Of a stretch of 64,000 nt of DNA, positions 38,699 to 48,482 are shown piece by piece. The notes beneath the pieces are model-generated. The model was not told the origin of the DNA. It ran no database searches and was given only the letters and a program-made list of their open reading frames with translations. Numbering within the stretch: position 1 is the first letter of the stretch; each line of letters opens with the position of its first letter. This stretch comes from Saprospiraceae bacterium (GTDB taxonomy: Bacteria; Bacteroidota; Bacteroidia; Chitinophagales; Saprospiraceae). The DNA is taken from contig JAHDDE010000013.1 in assembly GCA_020629515.1 (NCBI GenBank), forward strand, positions 22,072-86,071. Reading direction: 5' to 3'. Made by a program: the position numbers and the translations under genes.

Positions 38699-39562
38699 TT
38701 AGTATTGATGAAAAGCTTGCGAGACAAAGTGTAATACCTCTGGCAATGATTCTCTCCAATAGGTCCAATTATGGGCTCCTTGACGTACTCTGTATTCATG
38801 GTTTACTTCTTTTTTCTTCATAGCAATATGGAGTAAACTATTTCCTTCGTATAGAAAGTCATCGTCACCGCAGTCTATATACCATCGGACACTATTCATT
38901 TGGTCTTTATCCATTGTTCTTACCAGTTCTACGGCATTGTGATTCGTATAGTAGTTTTTAATTGTTTCAGAATCATAGTTTTCTCCTTCAGAAGGGAGAT
39001 AATTCTTCATTTCTTCAATGGTTAAGGGTCCAACGTATGCACTCAAAGGACATGCAGAAGAAAAGAGATCAGGTCTATGTAAGGCATACATAAATGAGCC
39101 ACCACCACCCATAGAGAGCCCGGCTATAGCCCTATATCTTTTTTGACTTTTAATTCTATATTTTTCTTCTACAAATGGCATTAATTCCTGAAAGAAAAAA
39201 TCTTCATATCGCCACTCATTGTCGATGTCATTGAAGTAACCTCTTTTCCCTGTATTGGCATCTGGCATAACTATTACCATTGGAGTAGCTGTCCCATTAT
39301 GGATAGCTTGATCCGTGATATTCAGGACTTCGCCAAACTGAATCCATCCAGTCTGATCATCTCCTGCTCCATGGAGTAAATAAAGAACCGGATAACTCCT
39401 TTCACTAATTTCATAATCTGGGGGGAGATAGATGGCATATTTCCTGTCACTATCTAATATTTTACTTGACATAGAAAGGTTGTCATAGACTTTGCCACTC
39501 AGATTTTGGGAAATAGAGGGTTGACACCAATAGATTAAAACTAATACAACTAAATATTTCAT
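38699..39562 (-). CDS. Esterase family alpha/beta hydrolase (esterase D/feruloyl-esterase-like)
   Basis: YPVLYLLHGAGDDQTGW, AIAGLSMGGGGSFMYALHRPDLF, C-terminal H in VRQGAHNWTYWRESLPEVL. Confidence 0.9.
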   Translation of the reverse strand: MKYLVVLVLIYWCQPSISQNLSGKVYDNLSMSSKILDSDRKYAIYLPPDYEISERSYPVLYLLHGAGDDQTGWIQFGEVLNITDQAIHNGTATPMVIVMPDANTGKRGYFNDIDNEWRYEDFFFQELMPFVEEKYRIKSQKRYRAIAGLSMGGGGSFMYALHRPDLFSSACPLSAYVGPLTIEEMKNYLPSEGENYDSETIKNYYTNHNAVELVRTMDKDQMNSVRWYIDCGDDDFLYEGNSLLHIAMKKKEVNHEYRVRQGAHNWTYWRESLPEVLHFVSQAFHQY

Positions 39563-39576
39563 ATGAGCTAAGAATT

Positions 39577-40212
39577 TTAACTTGTTACTGCATGAATGAT
39601 GATGTTAACACCAAAACGTGTGTTATCATTTTTGTACCAACGCTTATTTCTGAAGTCATAATCCCATTCGCAGCCATAATCTTTATTAGAGTAAAGTACG
39701 CCAATGCGATTATTTATTTCTATTGCTTTGAGATAATCATGCACTAAGTCATCACCCCAGCCATTGAGCTCTTGAGAAGTGGTAGGAGGTCCATCAAATT
39801 CAAAAAAGGAAGAGTATAATGGATGATCATTAGGGATTTTTTGAAGTGATTTAGGGCCAAATAACTCTGCCATCTGGGATTCAAAAGACTTAGCAAATAA
39901 TCCGTCAATATCGTGGTTGCAGTCATCGGCGAATATGAATCCACCTCTTTCTACATAATTCTTAAAATTGTCTCTTTCAGCCTTCGTAAACTGTACCAAT
40001 CGATGTCCAGCAATATAACAAAATGGTGATTCAAAAATTTCTTTGCTCGATAGTGGGATGATGCGCTCCTCAGTATTAATAGGAAGTGTAGTGTATTCTA
40101 CTAATGAATTCAACAAATTTGATGGCATGCGTTGATCAACATCCCAATCACCAGACTCGTACATAAGTCTGGTAAATACAAATGGGTTATTATTACTCAA
40201 TTCTATATTCAT
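39577..40212 (-). CDS. DUF4159 domain-containing protein
   Basis: FVFTRLMYESGDWDVDQRMPSNLLNSLVEYTTLPIN...NYVERGGFIFADDCNHD. Confidence 0.88.
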   Translation of the reverse strand: MNIELSNNNPFVFTRLMYESGDWDVDQRMPSNLLNSLVEYTTLPINTEERIIPLSSKEIFESPFCYIAGHRLVQFTKAERDNFKNYVERGGFIFADDCNHDIDGLFAKSFESQMAELFGPKSLQKIPNDHPLYSSFFEFDGPPTTSQELNGWGDDLVHDYLKAIEINNRIGVLYSNKDYGCEWDYDFRNKRWYKNDNTRFGVNIIIHAVTS

Positions 40213-40234
40213 CCTACATCAAGCGTCATGCTTA

Positions 40235-40276
40235 AAAAACAGAAAGGATTTAGAAGTTGTTTTCTAAATCCTTTCT
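40235..40276 (-). terminator. Strong hairpin terminator after tldD/pmbA
   Basis: AGAAAGGATTTAGAA-loop-TTCTAAATCCTTTCT, minus strand followed by GTTTTTTAAG. Confidence 0.75.
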
Positions 40277-40295
40277 AATATAATTATCCTATTAC

Positions 40296-41612
40296 TTAAA
40301 CAGCATCTGATAGACTGGTAAAAGTAAAGTCTCTGATTTTCATATATGGTATTAGATTACCATTGATTCTAACCTGTTGACCCAAAGTCTCAAGATTATT
40401 GAGCATTATAATAGGACTCTCATTAAATCTAAAGTTTTTGATAGGGTGCTTAAGTTTGCCATTTTCGATATAAAATGTCCCATCACGTGTTAGGCCAGTA
40501 TAAAGTAAAGTCTGCGGATCAACAGTTCTGATATACCACATGCGAGTAACTAATATTCCTTTCTTAGTGTCTTTAATCAAGTCTTCCAGAGAGGCATCAC
40601 CTCCTGCCATGATACCATTGGCAGGAAAAGGGAGTGGAGCCACGCCTTTCTGATCAGCCCAATATCTTCCATAGGCTAAGTTTTTTACAACACCGTTTTC
40701 CAGCCATACTGTTTTCTTCCGAGGCTGACCATCACCTGTCCAAGTGGAAGCTGGGGCCAAGTCATTTAGCGGATCCGAATAAATAGTAATGCGTTCATCA
40801 ACTATCTTTTCTCCAATTTTGTTTCCTCCTCCTTCTTTGGACATAAAACTTCTACCTTCATCGGCACTACGAGCATTAAATGAGTAAAACATATTATTAA
40901 GCAGGCCTACAGATGCAGCCGGCTCCAATATAACCGTATACTTCCCAGGCTCTATTGCCTTTGCCTCTCGAGACATCAGCGCCTTATCTATTGCTATTTG
41001 TGATGCCATTTCAGCATCAAATCTCCCTACGTCGTTGTAATCTCTTGTGACCCATCCAGAACCAGATCCATCATTGGACCTCATCGTGACTGTAAAATCA
41101 AGACCAGTAGAACGCTCATATGCAAAAAGTCCATTGCTATTCATCATCGAAGAGAAATCACTATAGTCCTCGAAGAATCCTGCTGCTGTTACATCTTTGG
41201 CTTTGGCAGGTTCTATACTTGCCGCAGCAACCGCAGCTCGATAGTCTGGGCTAATAGAGGCAGTGCTCTCATGATACATTTTAGATTTGTCATATTCTTG
41301 TGGACCCAGTGGTGGCATGAATTCTTCTGACTCTGGGGAAAGCTGAGCTAATTCCTCTGCTCTTCTTACTACTTTCTCAAGAGATTTATCATCAAATTCT
41401 TCTATTGTAGCGGTTCCTACTTTTTTACCAAAGTTGGCCTGTACTACTAATTGTTGATTGGAGCGAGCACCTGCGGTAGAAACAGTGTTCCTGGCGTATC
41501 GAATATTTCCGCTATTATCACCAGAAAGATTGATTTCGCAATTATCCGCTTTCGAATATTCAAGTGCTTTTGACATGATAGCCTTAGCATCTTCTTTATT
41601 ATATATTGCCAT
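40296..41612 (-). CDS. TldD/PmbA family protein, PmbA (TldE)-like
   Basis: NIRYARNTVSTAGARSNQQLVVQANFGKKVGTATIEEF and C-terminal GLTRDGTFYIENGKLKHPIKNFRFNES. Confidence 0.9.
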   Translation of the reverse strand: MAIYNKEDAKAIMSKALEYSKADNCEINLSGDNSGNIRYARNTVSTAGARSNQQLVVQANFGKKVGTATIEEFDDKSLEKVVRRAEELAQLSPESEEFMPPLGPQEYDKSKMYHESTASISPDYRAAVAAASIEPAKAKDVTAAGFFEDYSDFSSMMNSNGLFAYERSTGLDFTVTMRSNDGSGSGWVTRDYNDVGRFDAEMASQIAIDKALMSREAKAIEPGKYTVILEPAASVGLLNNMFYSFNARSADEGRSFMSKEGGGNKIGEKIVDERITIYSDPLNDLAPASTWTGDGQPRKKTVWLENGVVKNLAYGRYWADQKGVAPLPFPANGIMAGGDASLEDLIKDTKKGILVTRMWYIRTVDPQTLLYTGLTRDGTFYIENGKLKHPIKNFRFNESPIIMLNNLETLGQQVRINGNLIPYMKIRDFTFTSLSDAV

Positions 41613-41632
41613 TGTCTTTTTCTTTTGAGTTA

Positions 41633-43273
41633 TTAAATGTTTCGACCAGTATTAATGACATTAATACCATTGAATCGAGTCGTTGAGCAGCCATGTGATA
41701 CCGCACTTACTTGACTTGGCTGACCTTTTCCATCAAAGAAAGAACCAAACATACGGTAGTCTTTTTCGTCACATATCTTGGCACAACTATTCCAGAACTC
41801 TTGAGTATTTGATTGATACGCAGCATCATTGATCATACTTTTGATCTCACCATTTTCTATTTCATACATCAGTGTTCCACCGAATTGGAAATTATATCTC
41901 TGCTGATCGATACTGTATGATCCACGACCAACTATATAGATACCTTTTTCTACATCCTTGATCATGTCATCGATAGAGTATGGTTCTGTACCAGGCTCTA
42001 ATGATACATTAGGCATTCTTTGGAATTGTACATCATTCCAACTTTGAGAATAACAGCATCCATGAGACTCATTTTGATCAATCATATGTACTTGGTCCCT
42101 TATAGCTTGATAGTTGACTAAGATTCCATTTCTAACTAAATCCCACTTTTTACATTTTACTCCCTCATCATCATAACCTACGGCTCCCAATGATCCTACT
42201 TGTGTTTTGTCAGCTACGAGGTTTACCAACTCATTTCCATAGTTGAAATTTCCAGTTTCCCATTTGTCAAGTGTTGCAAAGCTCGTCCCAGCGTAGTTCG
42301 CCTCATAACCTAATACTCGATCTAATTCCAATGGGTGACCCACTGATTCATGTATGGTGAGGCCAAGATGATTAGGCTCTAATACAAGATCATATTTGCC
42401 AGGTTCTATTGAAGGTGCTGATAGCATTTCTTTAGCTTGCTGAGCACCCGCTACAGCATCTGATATTAGGTCATATCTATTTCTATATAAAGTAACTCCG
42501 GCTGCACCTTGTACTATCTCTGAGTTGTCGGGCATTAGATACTCATATCCTAAGCCCATAGGAGCACCAAGACCTTGTCTACTCTTGAATTTACCTGTAG
42601 ATTTATCTACAGCGGTTATTGTCATCGCTGGCCATATACGATGCACATCTTGGTCTATATATGAGCCTTCCGTTGAGGCAAAATACTTTTGCTCATTGAC
42701 AGAGAAAAGAATGTTGGATATATAGTCAGCACCATTTTGCATGGCTTTATTATTGGCTTCAAGGAGCATATCCACTTTTTCTGACACTGGGACTTCCATA
42801 GCATTTTTCACTATTGGTGTTTTCCAAGATACATCACCATGTCCTTTAGTGGGTGCAAGTACTACCTCCTCTGTTTGGATTTTAGAATTGGCTTTTGCTA
42901 TGGCTATCGCTAGCTCTGTGGCCTTCTTTATCCCATCTGGAGATACATCATTAGTTGAAGAGAAACCCCAAGTGCCGTTGCAGATAACTCTGATACCAAT
43001 ACCGAATGACTCAGTATTTACGGTGTTTTGCACTTTATTTTCACGAGTGAAAACATACTGGTTGAGATATCTGCCTATGCGAGCATCTGCATAGGTGGCG
43101 CCCATTCCTCTGGCGATATTTAATGCTACATTAGCTAATTCTTTTTTCTGTGCTACAGCCAGCCCAGGATTCAATAGTTCTTGACTATTGATGGAACGTC
43201 CGATAATAGGAATCGGAGATGCCAGCATTCCGGCTCCCGCTCCTGCCATATATATAAAATCTCTTCTTTTCAT
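41633..43273 (-). CDS. tldD: TldD family metallopeptidase with Tat-like signal
   Basis: MKRRDFIYMAGAGAGMLASPIPIIG; HESVGHPLELDR zinc motif; GQPSQVSAVSHGCSTTRF. Start moved from 43306 to ATG 43273. Confidence 0.92.
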   Translation of the reverse strand: MKRRDFIYMAGAGAGMLASPIPIIGRSINSQELLNPGLAVAQKKELANVALNIARGMGATYADARIGRYLNQYVFTRENKVQNTVNTESFGIGIRVICNGTWGFSSTNDVSPDGIKKATELAIAIAKANSKIQTEEVVLAPTKGHGDVSWKTPIVKNAMEVPVSEKVDMLLEANNKAMQNGADYISNILFSVNEQKYFASTEGSYIDQDVHRIWPAMTITAVDKSTGKFKSRQGLGAPMGLGYEYLMPDNSEIVQGAAGVTLYRNRYDLISDAVAGAQQAKEMLSAPSIEPGKYDLVLEPNHLGLTIHESVGHPLELDRVLGYEANYAGTSFATLDKWETGNFNYGNELVNLVADKTQVGSLGAVGYDDEGVKCKKWDLVRNGILVNYQAIRDQVHMIDQNESHGCCYSQSWNDVQFQRMPNVSLEPGTEPYSIDDMIKDVEKGIYIVGRGSYSIDQQRYNFQFGGTLMYEIENGEIKSMINDAAYQSNTQEFWNSCAKICDEKDYRMFGSFFDGKGQPSQVSAVSHGCSTTRFNGINVINTGRNI

Positions 43274-43510
43274 AAATGTGATTTTAATTCTTTTTTCTGT
43301 GTTCAAAAGAGGATATGACTCCTCTAAGAGCCGTTTAATGTAGAATTTTATTCCTGAATCAAGATTAAATAAATCAAATTTTAGAAGAAATTTAAGATTT
43401 CATCGACTAACTGCCTTTCATATTGACAATCTTTCGAATAGATAAACTCACAGAAAGTAAGGGAAGAATGTATTAATTGGTGACATAATACATAGCACTT
43501 TGCATCAATT

Positions 43511-45535
43511 ATGAATAGATTCTGTAGCATATTTATATGTGTATACCTGCTTTATATAGGGGTGGCTAATTATACCTGTGCATATGCTTTTCCTCCTGAA
43601 TTACAAGCTCATATCAATCCGATTGAGACCGAAAATCAATTTTACGAATACAAATTATTTTACGAGAATCTTGACTCTACCAGTGCTAAAGAAGATCTAC
43701 CTCATTTATTAAAATTATTTGCGGCATCCAAAGCATTGGGCATTGATAGCTTGGCCTTTGGTTATGGGTATGATATCGGAGATATATATTATGGCTTGGA
43801 CTCTTTGACATTAGCATTTGAATATGCTCATGAGGCCTATTATTATGCCAAGAATGTAAAGGATAAAAATGAAGTAGGGCATTTGGTCAATTTCTTAGGA
43901 TTGATTAATTCTATCATGGGGGATTATGAGAGTGCTTTGGGATACTTTTTTGAGTCTGTAGATATTTTTAAAAAGAATGATGAGCGCATGATGGTATACG
44001 CATTAGGCAACATCAGTGAGGTCTACTATACGCTTAAGGATATTGATAAAGCATTAGAATATACAAAGGAAGCTACGGTATACTCAAAAATGTTAGAGGG
44101 TAATGATTATTACTATAATTATGGTTTTGATTGTATACGGTTAGCTGATTGGAACCTACAGAAAGGGCATATCGACTCTGCCAATCATTATTTGAGGTTC
44201 TCTATCGCTATGGCGGATAGTATAAAAGAGGATATAGATTATTATAAAGAATTCAAATTTTATGTGCATGAAAATGCTACAAAACACTATATAAAACTCG
44301 AGAATCTCAAAAAGGCTAAGGAACATCTCGAAATAGCTGAAACCAATAAGTTAGTCTTTTTGAAGGGTAATTACGCCTTATTAAAAGGTGAATACTTATT
44401 TGCAACTAATCAACAGAATGAGTTGAAGGCATTAATGAGCTCCGTAGATATTAATCAATTAGATTCTGACTTAATTGAAGATTGGTTAAGGCTAGAAATA
44501 AAATCCATCGAGAAGTCTGGCTATATGGATCAAGTGGGGCCGAAGTATAAACAATTAGAAAAGTTAATCGAAGAGAAATATTCAGAGCAAAGAAATCATT
44601 TCACCGTAATCGCCAATGCCAGATACGAAACGCTCAAAAAAGAGGAACAGATTACTCTATTGCAAAAACAAAATGAAGTAGATCGTGCACAAATTGGCAT
44701 ATATAGAGTACGCATGATTTCTATTGCATTGCTGTTTTTCTCGGTACTGATGATTTTAGGGTTTTTAAGCTTTTATTATCGCAAGAAGAAGCAATATTCT
44801 ATTTTACTGGAACAAGAAGTTTCCCGCAAGACCGAATTTTTAAATGAACTTAATGAAAGTCTCTCCAATAAAAATGAAGAACTGAAGCAGTTCAACTATA
44901 TAATAGCTCATGATTTGAAGGAGCCCGTGAGGTCTATTGTCAGTTTTTCTGAATTACTGAAGATTTTTAGGAGCGATGAAGAAAAAGTAGATGAGTATTG
45001 CAATATGATCATCAACTCCGGAAAGCAACTACATACTTTAGTAAATGACATTCAAGAATTTCAAACACTTGATATTGAAGAGTCGGCTATGGAGGAGTTT
45101 GAGGTAAATTCTTTAATTGAAGAAGTGCAAAATTCACTTTCTTCATTTTTAAAAGAAAAGAACGCTACTATTTCTTGTGGAGAATTACCCAAGATCAAGT
45201 CTTCTCGGGCTATGCTCTTTGTAGTATTCAAGAATTTAATTGAAAATGGACTTAAATACAACAGAAGCGACCAGCCTAAAGTCGAAATAAGCGCACAATA
45301 CGATACTAATAAATGGTTGTTTAATTTTAAAGACAATGGAATTGGAATTTCGAAACAATTCTATGATGAGGTTTTTGTGATGTTCAAAAGATTGCACAAT
45401 CGCTCCTCGTTCAAAGGTACTGGCATTGGCTTAGCCTTAAGCCAGAAGATAGCTAAGAGGTTAAACGGTGAAATCAGTATTGTACATTCTGAGGAAGGAG
45501 TTGGAACTCAATTTCAACTGTCAGTGAGATCATAA
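43511..45535 (+). CDS. TPR-sensor histidine kinase (orphan)
   Basis: TPR-like repeats (NFLGLINSIMGDYESALGYFFESVDIFKK), TM, coiled coil, IIAHDLKEPVRSIVSFSELL, FKNLIENGLKYN, GTGIGLALSQK. Confidence 0.92.
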   Translation: MNRFCSIFICVYLLYIGVANYTCAYAFPPELQAHINPIETENQFYEYKLFYENLDSTSAKEDLPHLLKLFAASKALGIDSLAFGYGYDIGDIYYGLDSLTLAFEYAHEAYYYAKNVKDKNEVGHLVNFLGLINSIMGDYESALGYFFESVDIFKKNDERMMVYALGNISEVYYTLKDIDKALEYTKEATVYSKMLEGNDYYYNYGFDCIRLADWNLQKGHIDSANHYLRFSIAMADSIKEDIDYYKEFKFYVHENATKHYIKLENLKKAKEHLEIAETNKLVFLKGNYALLKGEYLFATNQQNELKALMSSVDINQLDSDLIEDWLRLEIKSIEKSGYMDQVGPKYKQLEKLIEEKYSEQRNHFTVIANARYETLKKEEQITLLQKQNEVDRAQIGIYRVRMISIALLFFSVLMILGFLSFYYRKKKQYSILLEQEVSRKTEFLNELNESLSNKNEELKQFNYIIAHDLKEPVRSIVSFSELLKIFRSDEEKVDEYCNMIINSGKQLHTLVNDIQEFQTLDIEESAMEEFEVNSLIEEVQNSLSSFLKEKNATISCGELPKIKSSRAMLFVVFKNLIENGLKYNRSDQPKVEISAQYDTNKWLFNFKDNGIGISKQFYDEVFVMFKRLHNRSSFKGTGIGLALSQKIAKRLNGEISIVHSEEGVGTQFQLSVRS

Positions 45536-45607
45536 GAGGACTAATTATACTTATATTTTATCAAAGATTAAACTCAATAGACCTCGCCTTGAGTTATTCC
45601 TCTACCT

Positions 45608-46501
45608 TTGCAACTCACATCGATAATAGTTCAATTGAAAATTAAAGAAACTCATAAAGTCCCTCAACTCGGAGAAAAGATTCGCCTTTCAGATTATCTC
45701 CCTAATAAGTTTGCCACCATACCCTCTAAGAAAGGCATGAAGAAGGCTATCCAAAAGAAATTAGTAAAACTGAATGGGGTTGAGGCCCATACGGGTGATT
45801 ATCTCACTGGAGGTGAGGTAATTGATCTTCTATTTGACAATACCAAGCGCAAGCAAAAAGCTTTCAAAATCAATTTAGATGTGCTTTATGAAGATTCATA
45901 TCTGGCTATTGTCTATAAGCCTGCAGGAATAGTAGTAAGTGGTAATCAAAAGAATACTCTTGAAAATGCGCTTTCAAGTAATCTCGATGTCTCAGATGAA
46001 TTAGATGCACTCAATCAAATGGAAGCCATTCACCGTTTAGACTATCCAACAAGTGGGGCGCTCCTTATTGGCAAAACAAGAAACACAGTGGTTGCACTCA
46101 ATAAGATGTTTGAGAAAAGAGAAATCGTCAAAACCTATATTGCCATAACTCGTGGTAAAAGTGAACCCAAAGGATGTATCGAATCACCACTTAAGGGTAA
46201 ATCTGCTATCACTAACTATGAATTGATAGAGTCTAAACAATCGGACAAATATGGCCAGATTAATCTCGTTAAGTTGGAGCCAGTCACAGGCCGTCGGCAT
46301 CAATTGAGAATGCATATGGCGGAAATTGGGACACCGATCATGGGAGATCAAATGTATGGACCTAAAGGAAAAGTGGTAATAGGTAATGGACTATTCTTAC
46401 ATGCTCTATCGCTATCTTTTGATCATCCTACAACTGGAGAGAAGATAAATGTATCTGCGCCTCGCCCTAAAAAATTCATCAAATTTTTTGATCAAGATTG
46501 A
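45608..46501 (+). CDS. RluA family RNA pseudouridine synthase
   Basis: S4-like N-terminus; IHRLDYPTSGALLIGKT catalytic motif; VTGRRHQLRMHMAEIGTPIMGDQMYG. Start codon uncertain. Confidence 0.92.
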   Translation: MQLTSIIVQLKIKETHKVPQLGEKIRLSDYLPNKFATIPSKKGMKKAIQKKLVKLNGVEAHTGDYLTGGEVIDLLFDNTKRKQKAFKINLDVLYEDSYLAIVYKPAGIVVSGNQKNTLENALSSNLDVSDELDALNQMEAIHRLDYPTSGALLIGKTRNTVVALNKMFEKREIVKTYIAITRGKSEPKGCIESPLKGKSAITNYELIESKQSDKYGQINLVKLEPVTGRRHQLRMHMAEIGTPIMGDQMYGPKGKVVIGNGLFLHALSLSFDHPTTGEKINVSAPRPKKFIKFFDQD

Positions 46502-46582
46502 TACATCTTACTATTACGGTTTATGAGTTATAATACCGTATTGGATGGATGATACAGCATATGAGCACTTTATAAAAAAGTA

Positions 46583-47764
46583 TTACTCAATGGCGAGAAC
46601 CAGGCCTTTGAGATATTTGCCTTCAGGGTGGAAGATGCTTACAGGATGATCTGGGCCTTGTGACAAGTGGTGCAACACTCGACAAGATCTGCCTGTTTCT
46701 ATTGCTGCGGCGGTGATCGTGTCATAAAATAGTTTAGCGTCAATAACCTGTGAGCAAGAAAATGTGAAAATCAAACCACCAGATTTCACTTTTTTGATCG
46801 CTAACGAATTAATTCTTTTATACGCTTGTACTGCGTTATGTCTTTTTCTGACGCTTTTAGCGAATGCGGGCGGATCAACTACGATTATGTCGTATTCCTC
46901 ATTTTCAATTTCTTTGAGGTACTTATTGACGTCTTCTATGATAGCTACATGTCGATCCTCTTTCTTCGTCAGCGATACATTTTTTTCTAAAATTTCAATT
47001 GCTTTTTTCGAAGCATCAATGCTACATACTTTGTTAGCTCCGTGGTTAAGTGCGTAGATCGAAAATCCACCAGTGTAACAATATAAATTTAGGACGTTTT
47101 TATCTTTGGTATATTGGCTTAAAAGCTGACGATTGACCCGCTGATCCAAAAAGAATCCAGTTTTTTGACTTCCTATTAATTCAATCAGAAATTTTTGATT
47201 GTTCTCAACTATACCAATCTCTGAGTTAGATCCTAATAGGAATCCATCAGCGTTGTCTAAGGCATAATCACGAGGCAGGGTGTTTTGACTTTTGTTGTAA
47301 ACCACTTTAATAGTAGATCCTAATTCAGATAAAAGGGCATTCTTTATCATGTCTATCATCCGATGAACGCCAATAGTGTGACATTGGATTACTGCGCAAT
47401 CATAGTATATATCAATGACTAAACCAGGCACTCCGTCGCCTTCTCCATGAAATAGGCGGTAGGCATTAGTGCCTTTATTAGGCAGTCCTATTTTTTGCCT
47501 TATACTTATGGCACCAGCTATTCTCTCATCCCAAAATTTTTGGTTGATCTCTCTTTGCTCAAATGAAAGAATACGTACTAATATGCTACCATCTTGATAG
47601 TAGCCTGTAGCCAGGTATTCTCCTTTCTTACTTTCTATTTCGACGATGTCGCCGTCAGAGATGGGTTCATGAGGCAAAACACCTCTTGAGAATATCCAAG
47701 GATGTTTCCTTCGTATAGAGGAAATTCGATCATTCTTGACTTGTAGCGAAGGGTAGATATTCAT
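46583..47764 (-). CDS. Class I SAM-dependent rRNA methyltransferase (RlmI-like, PUA domain)
   Basis: RRKHPWIFSRGVLPHEPISDGDIVEI (PUA), VLNLYCYTGGFSIYALNHGANKVCSIDAS, VVDPPAFAKSVRKR. Confidence 0.93.
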   Translation of the reverse strand: MNIYPSLQVKNDRISSIRRKHPWIFSRGVLPHEPISDGDIVEIESKKGEYLATGYYQDGSILVRILSFEQREINQKFWDERIAGAISIRQKIGLPNKGTNAYRLFHGEGDGVPGLVIDIYYDCAVIQCHTIGVHRMIDMIKNALLSELGSTIKVVYNKSQNTLPRDYALDNADGFLLGSNSEIGIVENNQKFLIELIGSQKTGFFLDQRVNRQLLSQYTKDKNVLNLYCYTGGFSIYALNHGANKVCSIDASKKAIEILEKNVSLTKKEDRHVAIIEDVNKYLKEIENEEYDIIVVDPPAFAKSVRKRHNAVQAYKRINSLAIKKVKSGGLIFTFSCSQVIDAKLFYDTITAAAIETGRSCRVLHHLSQGPDHPVSIFHPEGKYLKGLVLAIE

Positions 47765-47923
47765 TTTATAGGCTTAGAGAGTACCACAAAGTTAGTTTTT
47801 AACTTATGAATGAGCGTGAAATGGGTTAAGAAAGTAATAACTCAGAATAAATATTATCGAATTTTTATAATTAATAATCAATTGTTTATACATTAGTAAA
47901 ATATTTAATATGATAGAACCTAA

Positions 47924-48466
47924 ATGGTAGGAAACTTTTTTCTACATCCAGCTATACTTATTGCTTCTGGTTTTGAGTGTCTCAACTCATCAGATGTACG
48001 TTTTCTTAATGCCAGCAGGAAACATTTTAATCCTCATCACGACAATTTTTCTCAGATATTATTGATCACTCCAACGGATTTTGAATTGGGAGGTATATTT
48101 AATCCTACAGATAGGATGCTGGAGCCTATTATTGCCTATAAGCAAGCTCAAGAAAGAATACCTGATTTTCCATATTTGACTAAATCCCAAATAGTAAAAT
48201 ATATATATCAAGAACGATTAGAAATTACTTTTCAAAAAGTAATCCATGAGTTGCTGCAGACGATCAAAGGAACATTGGGCTACAACGATACTAATATTTC
48301 GCGCCTTTTCGACTCTGGCAATACGAACGCAAGAGCAATGAAATTGCTTCAAAAAACAATCATATATAAACAGATTAATGCACTTCATAAATGTGGAGTG
48401 GGTAATCGCTTGTCTGATGCTTTTGCTTTTGTGTTTCACAAGTATAGAATGAATCATTTAGATTAA
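47924..48466 (+). CDS. Hypothetical protein
   Basis: 180-codon ORF, 16 bp upstream of the helicase gene in the same direction; no recognised family. Confidence 0.55.
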   Translation: MVGNFFLHPAILIASGFECLNSSDVRFLNASRKHFNPHHDNFSQILLITPTDFELGGIFNPTDRMLEPIIAYKQAQERIPDFPYLTKSQIVKYIYQERLEITFQKVIHELLQTIKGTLGYNDTNISRLFDSGNTNARAMKLLQKTIIYKQINALHKCGVGNRLSDAFAFVFHKYRMNHLD

Positions 48467-48482
48467 AATCACATAAATACAT

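Noticed and set aside
42525-43094. Plus-strand ORFs 42525-42725 and 42741-43094
   Set aside because: Antisense to tldD with its conserved motifs; no independent evidence of coding.
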